Positions 47,223 to 59,199 of a DNA stretch of 64,000 nucleotides are shown here, piece by piece. The position numbers and the translations under genes are program-made. How positions within the stretch are numbered: the stretch's first letter is position 1; each line of letters starts with the position of its first letter. This DNA is from Endomychus coccineus (lineage: Eukaryota > Arthropoda > Insecta > Coleoptera > Endomychidae): the NCBI GenBank assembly GCA_958510875.1, contig OY294069.1:166531111-166595110 (forward strand), in the 5' to 3' direction. Below the pieces are notes generated by a model, which was not told the origin of the DNA, searched no databases, and was given only the letters and a program-made list of their open reading frames with translations.

Positions 47223-48183
47223 CGCCTCAAGTCTAGTGTGAGGCACTTGAGTTTCCACTTCAAGAATAAATAGTTTCTTGATTCTTAAATGCCATTACTT
47301 TATTAGGATAACATGTATGGCTCTAAGGATTTAAATGTCTCATATTTATATTATTTCTACAATAATAGCTATAGAGATACAAAAAAGTGTTCCTCTAATT
47401 GTTTCGAACTTCTTACCGATATTTGTCAACTTTCCTTGACGTTAAAGACCGCAAAACCGATGCAATGATTTGGCTGAACATTTTAATAACGATGCAAGAA
47501 ATAACGTCACGCGCGCTTTGCGAATCCTTCATCCAATTATCAAGAACATAGATCTTTTGGGTTAGTAGATGAGAGCCACTTACTGTAGATGAAGACATGT
47601 ACATTTTAGTAGACATAGACAGAAGCCACACGCCACGGCACTGCTGGACCGCTCAGAAAGACAGTAGTACTGGTAGACACTATAGGTGAGAGTGATACAG
47701 CACTAGAGCACTAAGAACAGCTGCGGTAAATTCTACATTATCTAAAGTGTATACTCAACCATCAACTAATCAGACAGACTATACCTTTATAGTTAGTAAA
47801 GTGATGATATATATTTAGGATGTCGTCAGCAATATGAATTGAAAAATTAATGACTTGCTACCTTGCACTTACAATTTGAACTTGCGACTTACGAGATATT
47901 GAACTCGCACAAAAAGGTTCCTCATCATTTAACGGAAACGCTGATTCGTGCACATAAACGTTTCCGCTTATTGAAATTCCATATTGCCAGCTTAAGACAA
48001 TAATTGTATGGCCTAAGAAACATTGGAAGCATGTATATCATGGACGTTGCGGAAGGGCCAAGGCTTTTTTTGAAAAATAGTAACTTTATTTCATTGTTAC
48101 CTTTCATTTCAATTTATTACTTTCCTCACTGTACTCGTTTTGAGCATTTGTGAATCAATGTAGAATATTTATGACATGATGTA
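47223..48183. other. Spacer with one candidate exon
   Basis: Contains the candidate exon at 47417-47582 (minus). Otherwise AT-rich with nothing recognised. Confidence 0.5.
47417..47582 (-). CDS. Candidate internal exon, unidentified
   Basis: Minus strand, between CTTCATCTACAG and the donor GTAAGA, 166 bp open in one frame: SGSHLLTQKIYVLDNWMKDS, then SARDVISCIVIKMFSQIIAS and VLRSLTSRKVDKY. Composition is coding-like (several CpGs, amphipathic helix pattern). No family recognised, and no neighbouring exon found. It may be a real exon of an unplaced gene or a scrap of an unknown element. Confidence 0.25.
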
Positions 48184-49285
48184 CGAGGTCAAGGTGAAAA
48201 GTCCCTGAAAAATGAAACAAGAAATGATTTATTTGGTCAAAACTAATTTTATTCCTCAACATAATCTCTTTGAAGCCTGTTAGATTTCATCCAACGTTTT
48301 TCAAATTTTTCGATCCCTTCCAAATAATACGATTTCGGCAAACCTTCAAAATAGGCATTTGCTTCAGCTACGACTTCATCGTTGGAGCCAAATCTTTTTC
48401 CGTCGAGCCATTTATTCAAGTTTGGAAATGGATACAAATCGCAAGGGACCAAATCTGGAGAATATGGTGGATTACGAACCAGTTCGTAGCGCAATTCATG
48501 CAATTTTGCCATTGCGACTGCTGCCCTGTGAGCCGGTGCATTGTCCTGGTGGAAGTGCAGTTTTTTCTTCGAATCAGCATCGAATCGATCCAACAGGTCT
48601 GCATAATATACGCCGATGATCGTTTTGCCCTTTTCAAGATAATCGATATGGGCGATACCGTGTGCATCCCAAAAAACTGTCGCCATGACTTTGTTGGTTG
48701 ATAAACTCACTTTGGCCTTTATCGGTTATATTCGTCAGGAGAAGTCCACTGTTTTGACTGTTCTTCGGTCCCTGGTGTGTTGTGATGGATCCATGTTTCG
48801 TCCTCGGTTACGAAACGGCTTAAGAAGTCCTTCTTATCGGGCTTGAACATGGCCAAACACTCCTTTGAAGTTGTCACACAGTCGCGTTTGTTGTCAACAA
48901 AGAGCAAATGCGGCACCTCTATAGGACAGCCAGAACGTTCGGCGTCCTTTGTGACTATACTACCACAACGAAAAATTAGTAAACCACTTGAGACTCGTTC
49001 CAATCGATGGTGAGGAGTCCCCATAATGATTCACAAGCGTATCTTTGGTTTGCGTTATGGTTTTTGCCACACAAAAAATCAAAACTCGGAATTCACTTCT
49101 ATCCATGTTTGCAAAAATCTTCAAGGCTGCTTGCTTTCGATGGTTGTCAAAATAGAGCTGAATGACATATCAGTCTGAAAATTTGAATGTGTTTTAGTTA
49201 AAGATGGTACATCACAAATGTGCATGGGATTTTCGATTATGGAGTCATCTGTTTTATCATCCAGGGACTTTTCACTTTGCCCTCG
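48184..49285 (-). mobile_element. Mariner, copy C, near full length (1.1 kb)
   Basis: Ends CGAGGTCAAGGTGAAAAG (after TA at 48182-48183) and CTTTTCACTTTGCCCTCG at 49285 are inverted repeats of the CGAGGGCAAGGTGAAAAGTC type shared with copies A and B. The right flank is AA, not TA, so one target base has changed. Most complete mariner of this family here. Confidence 0.9.
48249..49024 (-). pseudogene. Mariner DD34D transposase, copy C, frameshifted
   Basis: Two frames. 49024-48719: VTKDAERSGCPIEV, then a jump to KECLAMFKPDKKDFLSRFVT and EDETWIHHNTPGTEEQSKQW (first catalytic Asp). 48710-48249: LSTNKVMATVFWDAHGIAHI, FHQDNAPAH (second Asp), NPPYSPDLVPCDLYPFPNL (third Asp), KWLDGKRFGSNDEVVAEANA and the C-terminus. 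The break near 48712-48719 plus a deletion in the linker make it inactive. The N-terminal HTH is largely lost. Confidence 0.88.
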
Positions 49286-51239
49286 AATCTGTGTGTAGAT
49301 AATTGGGTCGTAAGGATTTGAAATTTTGCACATCTTTTTTTTGGGTGCTGTAGTCCCGTTTTGAGTGATATTTCTGATATCCATCTTCATTTTTTCGAGT
49401 GGAGTTATGGTATTTTATGAAGCCTTAGGAACAAGGTGTTTTTCAGGTTTTAAATATATATCACACTTATATATTTAAACCGCTGAAGTGTCCGAAATTT
49501 TCATTTTAAGATTCAAGTGTCGATATATATTTGGAGAGTCAGCCCAACAGCAGGTGACTGTATAAAACATAAGAGTTCTAAAATGCATTATAAGTTCAAT
49601 TTCACGTAGATTATCATATAATTGTTTCATAAGTGGTTTCTAAATGATTACAAACTTTTGTTTAACTTGCCTTGTTATAAACGCGGATTAGCTGCCGCCG
49701 CGTTCTGGAACGTATTTTTTACGTTAATCATTATTTTTCTCGGAAACGGCTTGAAGTGGAAATTTGAGATTTGGCAGGTTTTTAGCAGATGACGGTGATT
49801 GATTTTTCCGCGATACGATTTTCCGTTTCCGAGTTATTACGTCAAATGGGCGATTTTTAAGAATTTCGCTTCGATACACGATAAAGAATTATTAATTTTG
49901 ATACAATTTTCTGTACACGTGCCTTTTAACGGTATTCCGAACCCTATTGAATTTGGTGAGAATTGAAGGAACCGAAGCGACAGTTCGATAGGAAGTTAGA
50001 AGAGCTTCCCTGTTTCGGAAATGTCGAAAAAATGGTATAAAACATCCACTTCTAGGTCAAAACAATGAAGGTTTTTATTTTCTTGGAAAATAATTCTTTT
50101 ACCTAAGACGGAAATGTCGGGAAAATGGTCTTTTGAGGGAAAAGTAAAACCATCTATTTGTAATAAACGCAATTAAACTGTATGTATCATGAGTGATCTT
50201 GAAATTTTGTATTGTTGGGTTATATGTAATTCCGTTCTCGCATTTTTTCATAAAACTGTATTGCAACACTTCCTATTTCAACTTCATCCATAATAAATTA
50301 TCTGCTATGACCTTCGTCATTTAAAATGCATAATATTTCAATTATTTTTTAATTGTTAAATTTTTTATTACGATATTGAGAAGTATGAAAAATTATTTCA
50401 TTACAGTAATTCAAAATAATCTACAGTTTCGTGGTCGATATACAAAACCACTACTCAAAATGTTAGTAGAAATCTAGTCATGATAAGTCATTTTACAACG
50501 TAGATATCGAGGTATTGCTCATTTAACGAATGACGTCATCATAATATAGCATGAAGAATTAAGTCGTTTCAAATACACATCAAATTCAAATTGTTTTCTG
50601 AAGAATTTATGTTTTTATGATAAAGCCAATATTTTAGTGCCACGAAATGTTTCAGATAATTGTCGTTTTCTCTCTCTCATGACTATAGATGACATTGGAT
50701 TTGCTTCTTACTCACTCCTCAAGTCCTCACTTCTATGAGCTGAGGTTGTTAGTAGTGAACGCATATTTCAAATAATTTTGCCAGCACGGTAATGGGCGAA
50801 TCGGAAAAAGGTGGGCGGATAGCGATAAATCATCCTAAACGATGATGGAGACAAGTCGATGAAGACGTTTCTCAATCATGAATCTATATTTTTATCTGCA
50901 TACTCTTCAGTCCACATTATCTTTCTTCGCCTAATTGGCCACACGTACTTGCGAGTTTATTTATATTATGAAGGATTACAATTGAAGAGATAACTGAAAC
51001 TGTTTAACATAAGACAACAGATTGACATGACATTCTGTCAGACAGGTCAGCCAAACTATTAACCAGACCCAATAATTTCTTTATTTTGTTACAATAAAGA
51101 TGTATGATCGTATAATGTCTGTGTGCTGATTGTTGTTAAACCTTTGTTTATTATCAAAAGTAACGAAGGTTTAATAAAATCTATTCTAAGGCCGCCGATT
51201 TAAAACAAAAAGCGTACTGTTGTTGGCTTGGAAACCGAT
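49286..51239. other. Intergenic, nothing recognised
   Basis: About 2 kb. 49690-50050 is somewhat more GC-rich and repeat-like (CTCGGAAACGGCTTGAAGTG) but has no coding sense. The rest is AT-rich. Confidence 0.5.
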
Positions 51240-52268
51240 GCCTGGGGACCAGAAAAAAATTTGTTGGATCGCTGAATATCTGCAACAAGATCAAAGCTTA
51301 TCGAATGAACAAATGGCCAAAACAATTGGAAGCCAAACTATTTGCTTGAATATTTGCAGCTGATGTCGCTTCGAATCCACAAGGGAATGACTCTCCTAAT
51401 ATTGCTGCCATCGATAGCCAGCGCTTAATTATTTGCATTCTGCTTAAGCTCAATACCAGAAAGACTATGGGGTCAGAGGGAAACTGCCTGTTATTCTCAA
51501 GGAATGTGATCCAGAATTAACACCAGTTTTTTGCAAGCTGCTCACCCTTCCATATATAAACTGGATGTGGTTTCCTTCCAGCTGGAAGACAGCTACTGTC
51601 TTAACAATTCCAAGAAAGGAAAAAAGATCCTTCATAATAATTATAGAACCTTTGCACTCTTTGAAAGCAATCAACATCAAGCTCATCCATTACCTAGAAA
51701 CCAAAATCGTGAATGACCGGCAATATGGATTTCTATCTCCAAAGCATTTTGACCGAGTCTGGAAGTGAGACCTTCTTGAAAAACTTCCGCCATATGGTTT
51801 GCCGCTTCAAGTTTCCTAAAAATTATAGTTTTTCTCTCAGATAAGATTACTCCATGTAGTTGTTGATAGCTTTGCAGATGATGCATACCGCTTTTTCATC
51901 TAGAACCCATTTATCATCCAATGAAGCCTAAGGAGCGAGACAGTGACAGGTCGATGCAAGAGTTTTTTAATGCAACCAAAACTCAAGCATGTATTTCCTT
52001 CAGACGGATCCAACAAACCCTAATATGAGTATGTCCGGTAGAACTATTCCTATGAAATCCCTATTCATGCTCGGAATCACCACCACCAGCACCCTATTAA
52101 GGGACGATCATATGAGATCCATTGCGAAAACCAATCCACACAAACTTGGTTTTCTATTATGTGCCAAGCGTTTACATTCCAGCAGTTCCCCATAGTCTAC
52201 AAAGCACAGATTAGACCTGTCTCAGAGTATTGTTTGCATGTTTGGAATTCAGCTCACAAACACGCTGG
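51240..52268 (+). pseudogene. Jockey/CR1-like LINE relic
   Basis: Plus strand pieces in order: [65 protein letters not shown] (after RT motif A is lost), and at 52070-52250 ANPHKLGFLLCAKR-like (TNPHKLGFLLCAKRLHS) with IVYKAQIRPVSEYCLHVWNS. Same family as 43890, 59200 and 63640. The stretch between 51780 and 52050 is scrambled. Confidence 0.75.
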
Positions 52269-52269
52269 G

Positions 52270-52620
52270 CACCAGGTACCTCAGAGACCAATTCTGTCGC
52301 GATATTCGTGTTCAGCGACCACAAAACCCCCCCATAACGAGTTTGGGCTGATTATATAACGAATTTCCCGAAAACTCCAGGAGACGACGGGGATACCGTT
52401 CACCCTGGACACCAGGTACCTCGGAGACCGATTCTGTTGCGATATTCGTGTTCAGCGACCCCAAAAACCCCCGAGTAACGAGTTTGGGCTGATTATATAT
52501 CGAATTTCCAGAAAATTCCAGGAGACGACGGGGATACCGTTCACCGTGAGCACCAGGTACCTCGGAGACCAATTCTATTGCGATATTCGTCTTCAGAGGC
52601 CCCAAAAACCCCCGAGTTTG
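52270..52620. repeat. Tandem array, about 2.5 copies of a 140-bp unit
   Basis: CACCAGGTACCTC starts at 52270, 52410 and 52551, a period of 140-141 bp. Each unit has GCGATATTCGTGTTCAGCGA, AACGAGTTTGGGCTGATTAT and GGAGACGACGGGGATACCGT. A satellite-like repeat or the internal array of a Helitron-type element. It shares TTCGTGTTCAGCGACC and a following A-rich run with the foldback at 23888-24968. Confidence 0.9.
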
Positions 52621-53593
52621 GAATCATTTTCATGACTATTAACCGAATTGTGAATTTAGTATTTACGGTCAATTTAAAATGCATTATAAAATGCATATTA
52701 TTTATGCAAATTGCATATTTTTAATTTCTTATAAATCAATTTAGGTCACAAAGTTTCCTGAAGCTCTATCGAATCGAATGCAAAAAACCGAATTCAAATC
52801 CATCTTACTGTTCAAATTTTTCGAGCTTCAGTGCTTCTTTTCCGCGACTGTTAGTAAGATAATGTTTTATATAAAAAAAATTATAATGAATTATATTAAT
52901 CAATAAATTACCAATTTTGGAAGATAATTTTTATGCTCACCATTTTGTGATGAAAAACAAAGTAATGGGTATTTCGATTGGAGACCCTTCATGTTATTTA
53001 TTTATAGAACACTTGTATATGAAAGTAAAGCAGATTAGCAAGTCAGTTATGGTTATAACAGTTTGATTAGTTGATGGCAAGTGTGGAGAAACCCTGTATA
53101 ATATTAAACACATCAGCCAGTGTTTGGTCTAACTTTGGTTTAATCAACAATGGAAAATAAAAGGTACAATTCAATCGATACATGCTCATATATAAATAAA
53201 AGGTATTTTAATATAATGTAGACTCCAACTAAACATAATAATCACCACATATGGCCTAAGACAATAACTAAACAACAGAGGATGTCTAACGCGCTTACGC
53301 CACGAACACATTTTACAAAACCTATCAAACCAAACATGACAATAATTATCCAAACATAACACTGTTATCGAACATCCTCGTCATTCATTGTTGATATATA
53401 ATAATTATATTAATTTATTAGCGGTCAGATGTACCGCAGTTAACTAGTAAAAATATCTCACAGTTCGTTTTAATAGCAGCTACTTGATATCCTGAGATGG
53501 GCACAAGACACTGGCACGGCTGTACAGGTACTGCTGCATTTCGGTACTACAACGGTACTGGTACGAGGTTAACTGGCTGTCTCTTTTCTTTGG
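52621..53593 (-). other. Downstream of bru1: probable 3' UTR
   Basis: Minus-strand AATAAA signals occur at 53414-53419 (175 nt after the stop) and 52997-53002. Otherwise AT-rich with no recognised feature. Confidence 0.5.
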
Positions 53594-56500
53594 CTAATAG
53601 GGCCTAGATGCATCTTTGGCCCGTTTCAATTGCACCTTCAGTCTTTTAGTGCCTATTTGGAATCCGTTCATGGCCACGATCGCCTGTTGAGCTGATTGCG
53701 CGTTATCGAACGATACGAACCCAAAGCACTTGGACAGATTAGTTTGCTTGTCTATAAACACCTTGGCGGAAATCACAGCCCCAAATGGTAGGAAAGTAGA
53801 CGCTAAATCCGTGTCGGTAAATTCCTGCGGTAAGTGGTAGATGAAGAGATTGCTCCCTTCTGGACCTGAAACATCACATGTGAAACAATGAAGTATTGGA
53901 ATGTGATCTAGAGCCAATATGGTATTGGAAAATTCGAACTACCTAGGATTCAGATTAGATCCCTCCGGCACTCCGGACTTCTCAATACTGGGAATAAGAG
54001 AATTGCATGCATTTTTGACGAAGATCAACCGGATTATTTTGACACGGAATTTAATTAAAATTGAGCAGATTTCTCATAGCAAATGAAATATAGGCTGCCA
54101 TACTGACAATTGGAGTTGATACTTTTAGTCACAATTTCAATTATGGATTTTGGATTGAGCTTACTTTAGGGGATAAGTAGTCCCCAATTCTAACCTAGAA
54201 GGTTCGGTTTGAAAGGAAGTCTGAAATAGAGGCAAGTAATTTTTTTCTGATACCATAGTCTCACGATTTGGCCAGCAAAAGATCTTTGGGAACACGGCAA
54301 AAGCCCTAGAAAAATCTATCGTAACAGCGGAACGGCCAGGGAGAAAGCCATGTTGCTCTTCGGGTGTAACTTGGGATCCAGAAGGAATGTTAGCATTTGT
54401 TTAGTAATAATGGATTCCATAACTCTTAATAGGAGTTAGGCTTATTGGTCTATAATTTACTGGATTGAATTTATCACCTTTTTTGATTATAGGTGTTATC
54501 GACGCGGAGCGCCAAACATCAGGAAGACAGTGATGATCGAATGAGTATTGCATAATCTGTGAAAGAGGATGGCAGATTGGAAAGGAACATTCTTTTGAAA
54601 GCTGTGCTGAAATTCCATGGAGGCCAGGATTATGTAGATTTATTCAGATCTTTGATATGCTCTCGTATAGCACTTGTGCTGAAGACTATTTTATTTGACA
54701 TAAAATGTCATCGATTTCCGGTGATAGAATGGCTCATATTTATTGAATTATTAAACACACAACTGATTTAAACTCTGTATATGGTTTTCACATATTTTGG
54801 AGAGTCGAACTGCTAACTACCAGATAGATGGCATCAGAACATCTAGGTTTCTCTGAACTGTTCCATCTACGGTATTTTAAGCCATATATGGGAAAGTCGA
54901 CGGGTGACACCAAAACCAACCAGTTCTGCGGATGAGCCCGAGTTTTGTCTCTGTTCGATCTAGAGGAACCTCACTACTATTCAACTCCTAACTGCTTATT
55001 AGAAATCATCAAGATACGGGGTGCGGCAAAATATACCCAGCCATGGAATATTGTTTTAATTGTGTTATTTTCTTGATAACTGTCAAAAATGAAGTTTCAT
55101 ACCAAAGCAGAAAGATACAGAATTTTGTTATGAAACGTTATTTAGCGCAGAAATTGTAAAATTGTATTTCCAAGACTTTTCCTTAACAATTTTAATTCGT
55201 CAAAGAGCTCCATACTGAGAAACAGTTCGTCATTTAGCAAACGCGTTTTTACAGAATGACACAGTAAGTGATGTGAAACAAACCGTTCTGGTCGTTTAAA
55301 CATAAACATTGATCTTGTTCAGGCAGAACCAACAACTTCCACAAGAGGCGCAATTAGGGTTGTCTGAGTGGACTTTAAGAAGAATTTTGCACTTAGACTT
55401 GCGTATGTATCCAAACAAAATTCAAACTGTATTCAAACCACGGCCAATTGATATTCACAGACGTTTGCAATAATTTTCCCTTTCTGGGCATGTTAACAAG
55501 CAAAATTATCCTTTTTGGGGAACAAAAAACTCTTGCTTTATTCAAGAGAACGTGCAATTTGATCAAAAAGTCGCTGTTTTGTACGCAATATGCTCCGAAC
55601 GATTGGATTCTTTTTTGAAGATGCCAGGGACTATACAGGTGATGTTAATGGAGATCGGCATCGAACAATGATAAGTGAAATTCTGCACCTGCAGTTGAGA
55701 GATCTTGGCATGGAAAACTTCTAGCGCTACATGCCACACAGCGCGTGAAACGGTCGCTGTTCTTAGAAATATTTTTCCTGCCAGGCTGCTCTCAAAAAAT
55801 GGAGATGTTGAATGGCCGCCTCGTTCCCCTGATATGACGGTACCAAAGTTTTTCTTGTGGGTATACTTGTGAAATAAAATCTACATTATTCGCCCACAAA
55901 CGTCAGAAGACTAAAAGGCAAATATTCGTGAAGAAATTGTGCAAATTCCAACTGAAATATTGCGCAAAGTTATGCTACACGCTCAAAATAGAGTTGGTCA
56001 TTGTCTGGCTTGTCAGAGCGTTAATAAATAGTTTCCATTAAAATAATTTTTTTTACCCTCAATTATTGTTTTACTTAAAAAAACTTGGCGGGGCATATTT
56101 TGCCACACCCTATATATGCCATCTTTATGGAAAGGATAGAGAATGATTTAGGTACTGAAGCAAATTATATCCTCTATGAAAACTATGGGGTTTGATTGGA
56201 AATTGTTTCGAAAAACTTCCTTCACAAAAGTCCAGGAGCAAGACATGTTCATTATTCTATGGAATCTTCTCCCCATGATAAGGAGCGCTCATAGAATATT
56301 TCAAAGATTGCAGAAGAACACTTACCCTCAACTTGCTTCCCTGCTGCCGCTATAGCTGCTGCACTTATGGTGGCGTTAGCGAATAGTCCATACGAAATAT
56401 CAGGATTCAGAGTAGCATTTAGCGTCCTTTCTAAACTAGCACCTTTACCTAACAAACTGGCCATACACAAAGCCGGCGCGGATTGCGGCTGCGACATGGC

Positions 56501-56985
56501 AGCCAGAGTCACTAAGTTCTGCACACCGATGGGATGTAACAAGTTTTCAGTACCGGCGAGCAGTTGCTGTTGTTGCTGTTGTAGCAGGCCCGGATTGCCC
56601 ATGGAATGGAGAAGTTGCAACGTGGCCTGCTCGTTGGTCATGACCGGACTAAAAGGTTGCGGAGGAGACGATAGCATTGGCGTGCCGAAACTCCAGTTTG
56701 CCTGCAGCTGTTGCTGCTTCTTCATTTCCTTTTCCTTTTGCGTATCTGCGAATTTTACTACTAAAGGCGCCGAACATCCTTCCATCGTTTGGGACTGATG
56801 CAAAGACTTTATGGCACTGAGAGCTGATTGTTTACTGGCAAAAGTAACGAAAGCACAACCTCGTGAAACACCTACGGGGTCCCTTAACACTGTACACTCC
56901 TCGATTAATCCGTAGCCGCTAAATAACGCGCGAACGTCGTTTTCACAGAATTTCTTGCTCAGCATGCCAACGAAAAGTTTCCTTT
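53594..56985 (-). CDS. bru1: Bruno/CELF RNA-binding protein, last two coding exons
   Basis: RNA-binding translational repressor and splicing regulator family (CELF/Bruno), acting on U/G-rich 3' UTR elements. Exon 56985-56326 encodes RRM2 (RNP2 LFVGML, RNP1 RGCAFVTF), the basic helix [16 protein letters not shown], then a long Gln/Ala-rich linker with [25 protein letters not shown] and [12 protein letters not shown]. Exon 53865-53594 encodes RRM3 (RNP2 LFIYHL, RNP1 KCFGFVSF) and ends [15 protein letters not shown]. Phases fit (2/1 and 1), with GTAAGT donor and TTTCAG acceptor; the intron is 2,460 bp. The linker pattern (VQNL..AAM.QP, AGKQ.EGPEG) is closest by memory to fly bru1/arrest rather than bru2/3. 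RRM1 and the N-terminus are not in the window and must lie beyond 64000. Confidence 0.9.
54250..54660 (-). pseudogene. LINE reverse-transcriptase relic in bru1 intron
   Basis: Minus strand: [58 protein letters not shown] and, in a shifted frame, a [16 protein letters not shown] piece. This is the stretch just before RT motif A in CR1/jockey-type elements. It is on the same strand as bru1. Confidence 0.75.
55017..56113 (+). mobile_element. Mariner-like element in bru1 intron (1.1 kb)
   Basis: Inverted ends GGGGTGCGGCAAAATATACC (left) and GCATATTTTGCCACACCCTA (right) with TA on both sides (55015 and 56114). A different family from mariners A-C by its ends and protein. It lies antisense to bru1. 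Confidence 0.85.
55320..56030 (+). pseudogene. Decayed mariner-like transposase
   Basis: Plus-strand pieces: [20 protein letters not shown] (HTH), [17 protein letters not shown], then [48 protein letters not shown] and [20 protein letters not shown]. Same broad group as the relic at 29271 (CHTARETM ... WPPRSPDL). The QQDG aspartate region is lost in frameshifts and stops are frequent. Confidence 0.8.
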
Positions 56986-59199
56986 CTGCAACAAAAAAAA
57001 AATTCGTAAATGCGCTGCACATATGCTTGTTAGTAAAATAATCTCATCATACACCAACGATGAATAATTTTATTTCAATACTATTAAACATGAAAACTGA
57101 TATTACTATAAAGTAAACTAACAACTCGTCGGTTTGGGATAATTCTATGTTGTGTCCAAATTTTTGGCATTGTTCTTTCATACTTTTCCTTTCCGAGGGG
57201 AAAACCTATAAAGTTCGATGAACATAGCGTGAGCCAGCGTCAGCGGTGGAACGTTGAGAGAGGAGATGAACATTCGAATTTTTCTTGAAGGTTTGGAGGC
57301 TATAGGCATGGAGGAAGATCTCATTAGGCAAAGTGTTCCACAACTTCGCTGTTCGATAGAAAAATGAAGTCTGGTAGGAAGAAGTTTGGCAGCTCTCGAG
57401 CTTGAAAATGAAAGGATGACTAGCTTGGGCTCGTCTAGTCTGCCTATCTGAAAGATTGTAACGGTTTCACCGTTACGTGTTTAAAGAACACTGTAATGAA
57501 TAGATTCAGATTTCTTTTCGGCTAGGAAGCTTGTCATATGATTTCTCAGAGACATCTGTCCGTCAATAAACATCGATTATTGAAATTAGTTTTCCTTATG
57601 TTCGATAGCGCGAGTATTGCGAGGAGGGGAGATATCAGAACGGAAGTCTAGAATATTCATTGTCGTGTGAGTTTCATTCCGGGTAATTCGAGATTCAATA
57701 ATTCTTTGGTTTTATAGTCATTTTCTTAAATTTGCTGTTGAAATATAATTAACGTCAGGGACCATTTAATTTGATCTGTTTCTGTAATCGGAATTCGGGA
57801 TGTTCAGTCCCTGAACGTGATTATATTTCAGTGGAACTAATGCCCGACTTGCCCACAGCGCTCCACGCACAATCACTCTGTATTTAGCATAATTCAAAGA
57901 TAATCTTTTTCATCTCTGCATAAATTGTTGTAATTGTTATACGAAATCAATCTAACGAGACGTAGGCAGTTTATACTGATAATATTTCTTTTTCCTCTTT
58001 GTATTTAACCCCACAAATTGCACATGGTAATATTGAGTGATTTTGAGAATTTTGTTATCCTGGTACATAAGTACGCAAGGTTGTCTTATTAGACTAAAAC
58101 GTGCAGTAAATGTGTTTGGGGTTATCATAAAGTAGGTAACTCAATCACTGCTTATTGAGTACATATTTATCACGTCTGCTACACTCGTTCAGAGTATAGT
58201 ATAAATTACAAACATCAATTCTTGTATGCAAATCATTTCAAGTAATTCAGATTTTATGCTAACTGACAAATTCCGACATTTTAATTATTATTCTTTCAGT
58301 CACTCCCTAATTTTTTTGCCAATTTAAGTATCAATTATAATAACTTAATTCTTTCAGATTAATTCAGATTGTTGTTTGACTTGATACCTCTTCAAGATTT
58401 CAATATTGTAATACAGTGTTTTTACAATTTGGGGAGATAACATAATCAGTTGTGGAATCGCATGGTTATTCCGATTGATTGTGTTATTCGTCCCTTTGAA
58501 CTTAGGCTAGGTACTGTTAGTTTTTGTAATTACAGGGTTTGAGCCCTCATTCCTTTTTCCCGTGACGGTTTAGTGAATTCTTGGCCGATCCGACTTCCAG
58601 CTCCATCAAGTTCCAAGGACTGTAACATTTTTTAGTTTGAATGACCATATTTTCATTTCACTGACTTATGTTATCCAACTGAATTTGTATTACACTAATT
58701 TTTATAGTAACCCATTTCGAGGTTCATTTTTAATTCTTTGTATTCGATAATATTTTCAATTAAAATAATTGATTTCAAAACTCTTAGCTAAATTTATATA
58801 TACATTTATTTTTTTGTGTTTGAATTGTATACCAAGTATTTAATTTTATATTTGTTATTATTCAAAATTCAACTTTATTTTATGTTATACAAACAGTGTT
58901 CAATACCAAAATTGTAATTTATTTAAATTATTATTCATATTCCCTCAGGAATAAATCAAATTGTTAAGTTGGACTTGTCTTATTTTTCTGAGTATCCATC
59001 AACTACCATCCACCTCGTAGTGCCTGGATTCTTGACTGTGAATTCATTTTTTTGTGGTTTAATATTAAGCAGTTGGCGCTCAAGGAAATCCACAAATCTA
59101 GAATCACAGGGCACGTTTCACTACGAGCCCTGAGACTAATTATTTTAATATGAGCTAGTTGGGCAATCAAAAACCGACGCATAGCGTTCCGTTTCAATC
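56986..59199. other. Upstream intron of bru1 (start), one LINE scrap
   Basis: If bru1 continues to the right this is intron. It contains the LINE scrap at 57200-57460. The remainder, 57470-59199, is AT-rich with nothing recognised. Confidence 0.6.
57200..57460 (-). pseudogene. LINE ORF2 extreme C-terminus
   Basis: Minus strand, one open frame: RQTRRAQASHPFIFKLESCQ, TSSYQTSFFYRTAKLWNTLP and NEIFLHAYSLQTFKKNSNVH. This is the conserved ending of jockey/CR1-type ORF2 (SF..RT..LWN.LP ... FK..). No stop within about 70 codons. It could pair with the relic at 54250-54660. Confidence 0.75.

Noticed and set aside
48270..48701. 143-codon plus-strand frame
   Set aside because: Antisense of the mariner copy C transposase, no motif of its own.
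49121..49390. 89-codon minus-strand frame near mariner C
   Set aside because: It crosses the mariner's terminal repeat at 49285 and does not match the transposase; a chance frame.
52270..52620. CRISPR-like regular repeats
   Set aside because: Units are 140 bp with no repeat-spacer alternation, in a eukaryotic genome; this is an ordinary tandem repeat.
56367..56798. 143-codon plus-strand frame with a Cys run
   Set aside because: Antisense of the bru1 RRM2/linker exon; the Cys run is the complement of the Gln (CAG/CAA) run.
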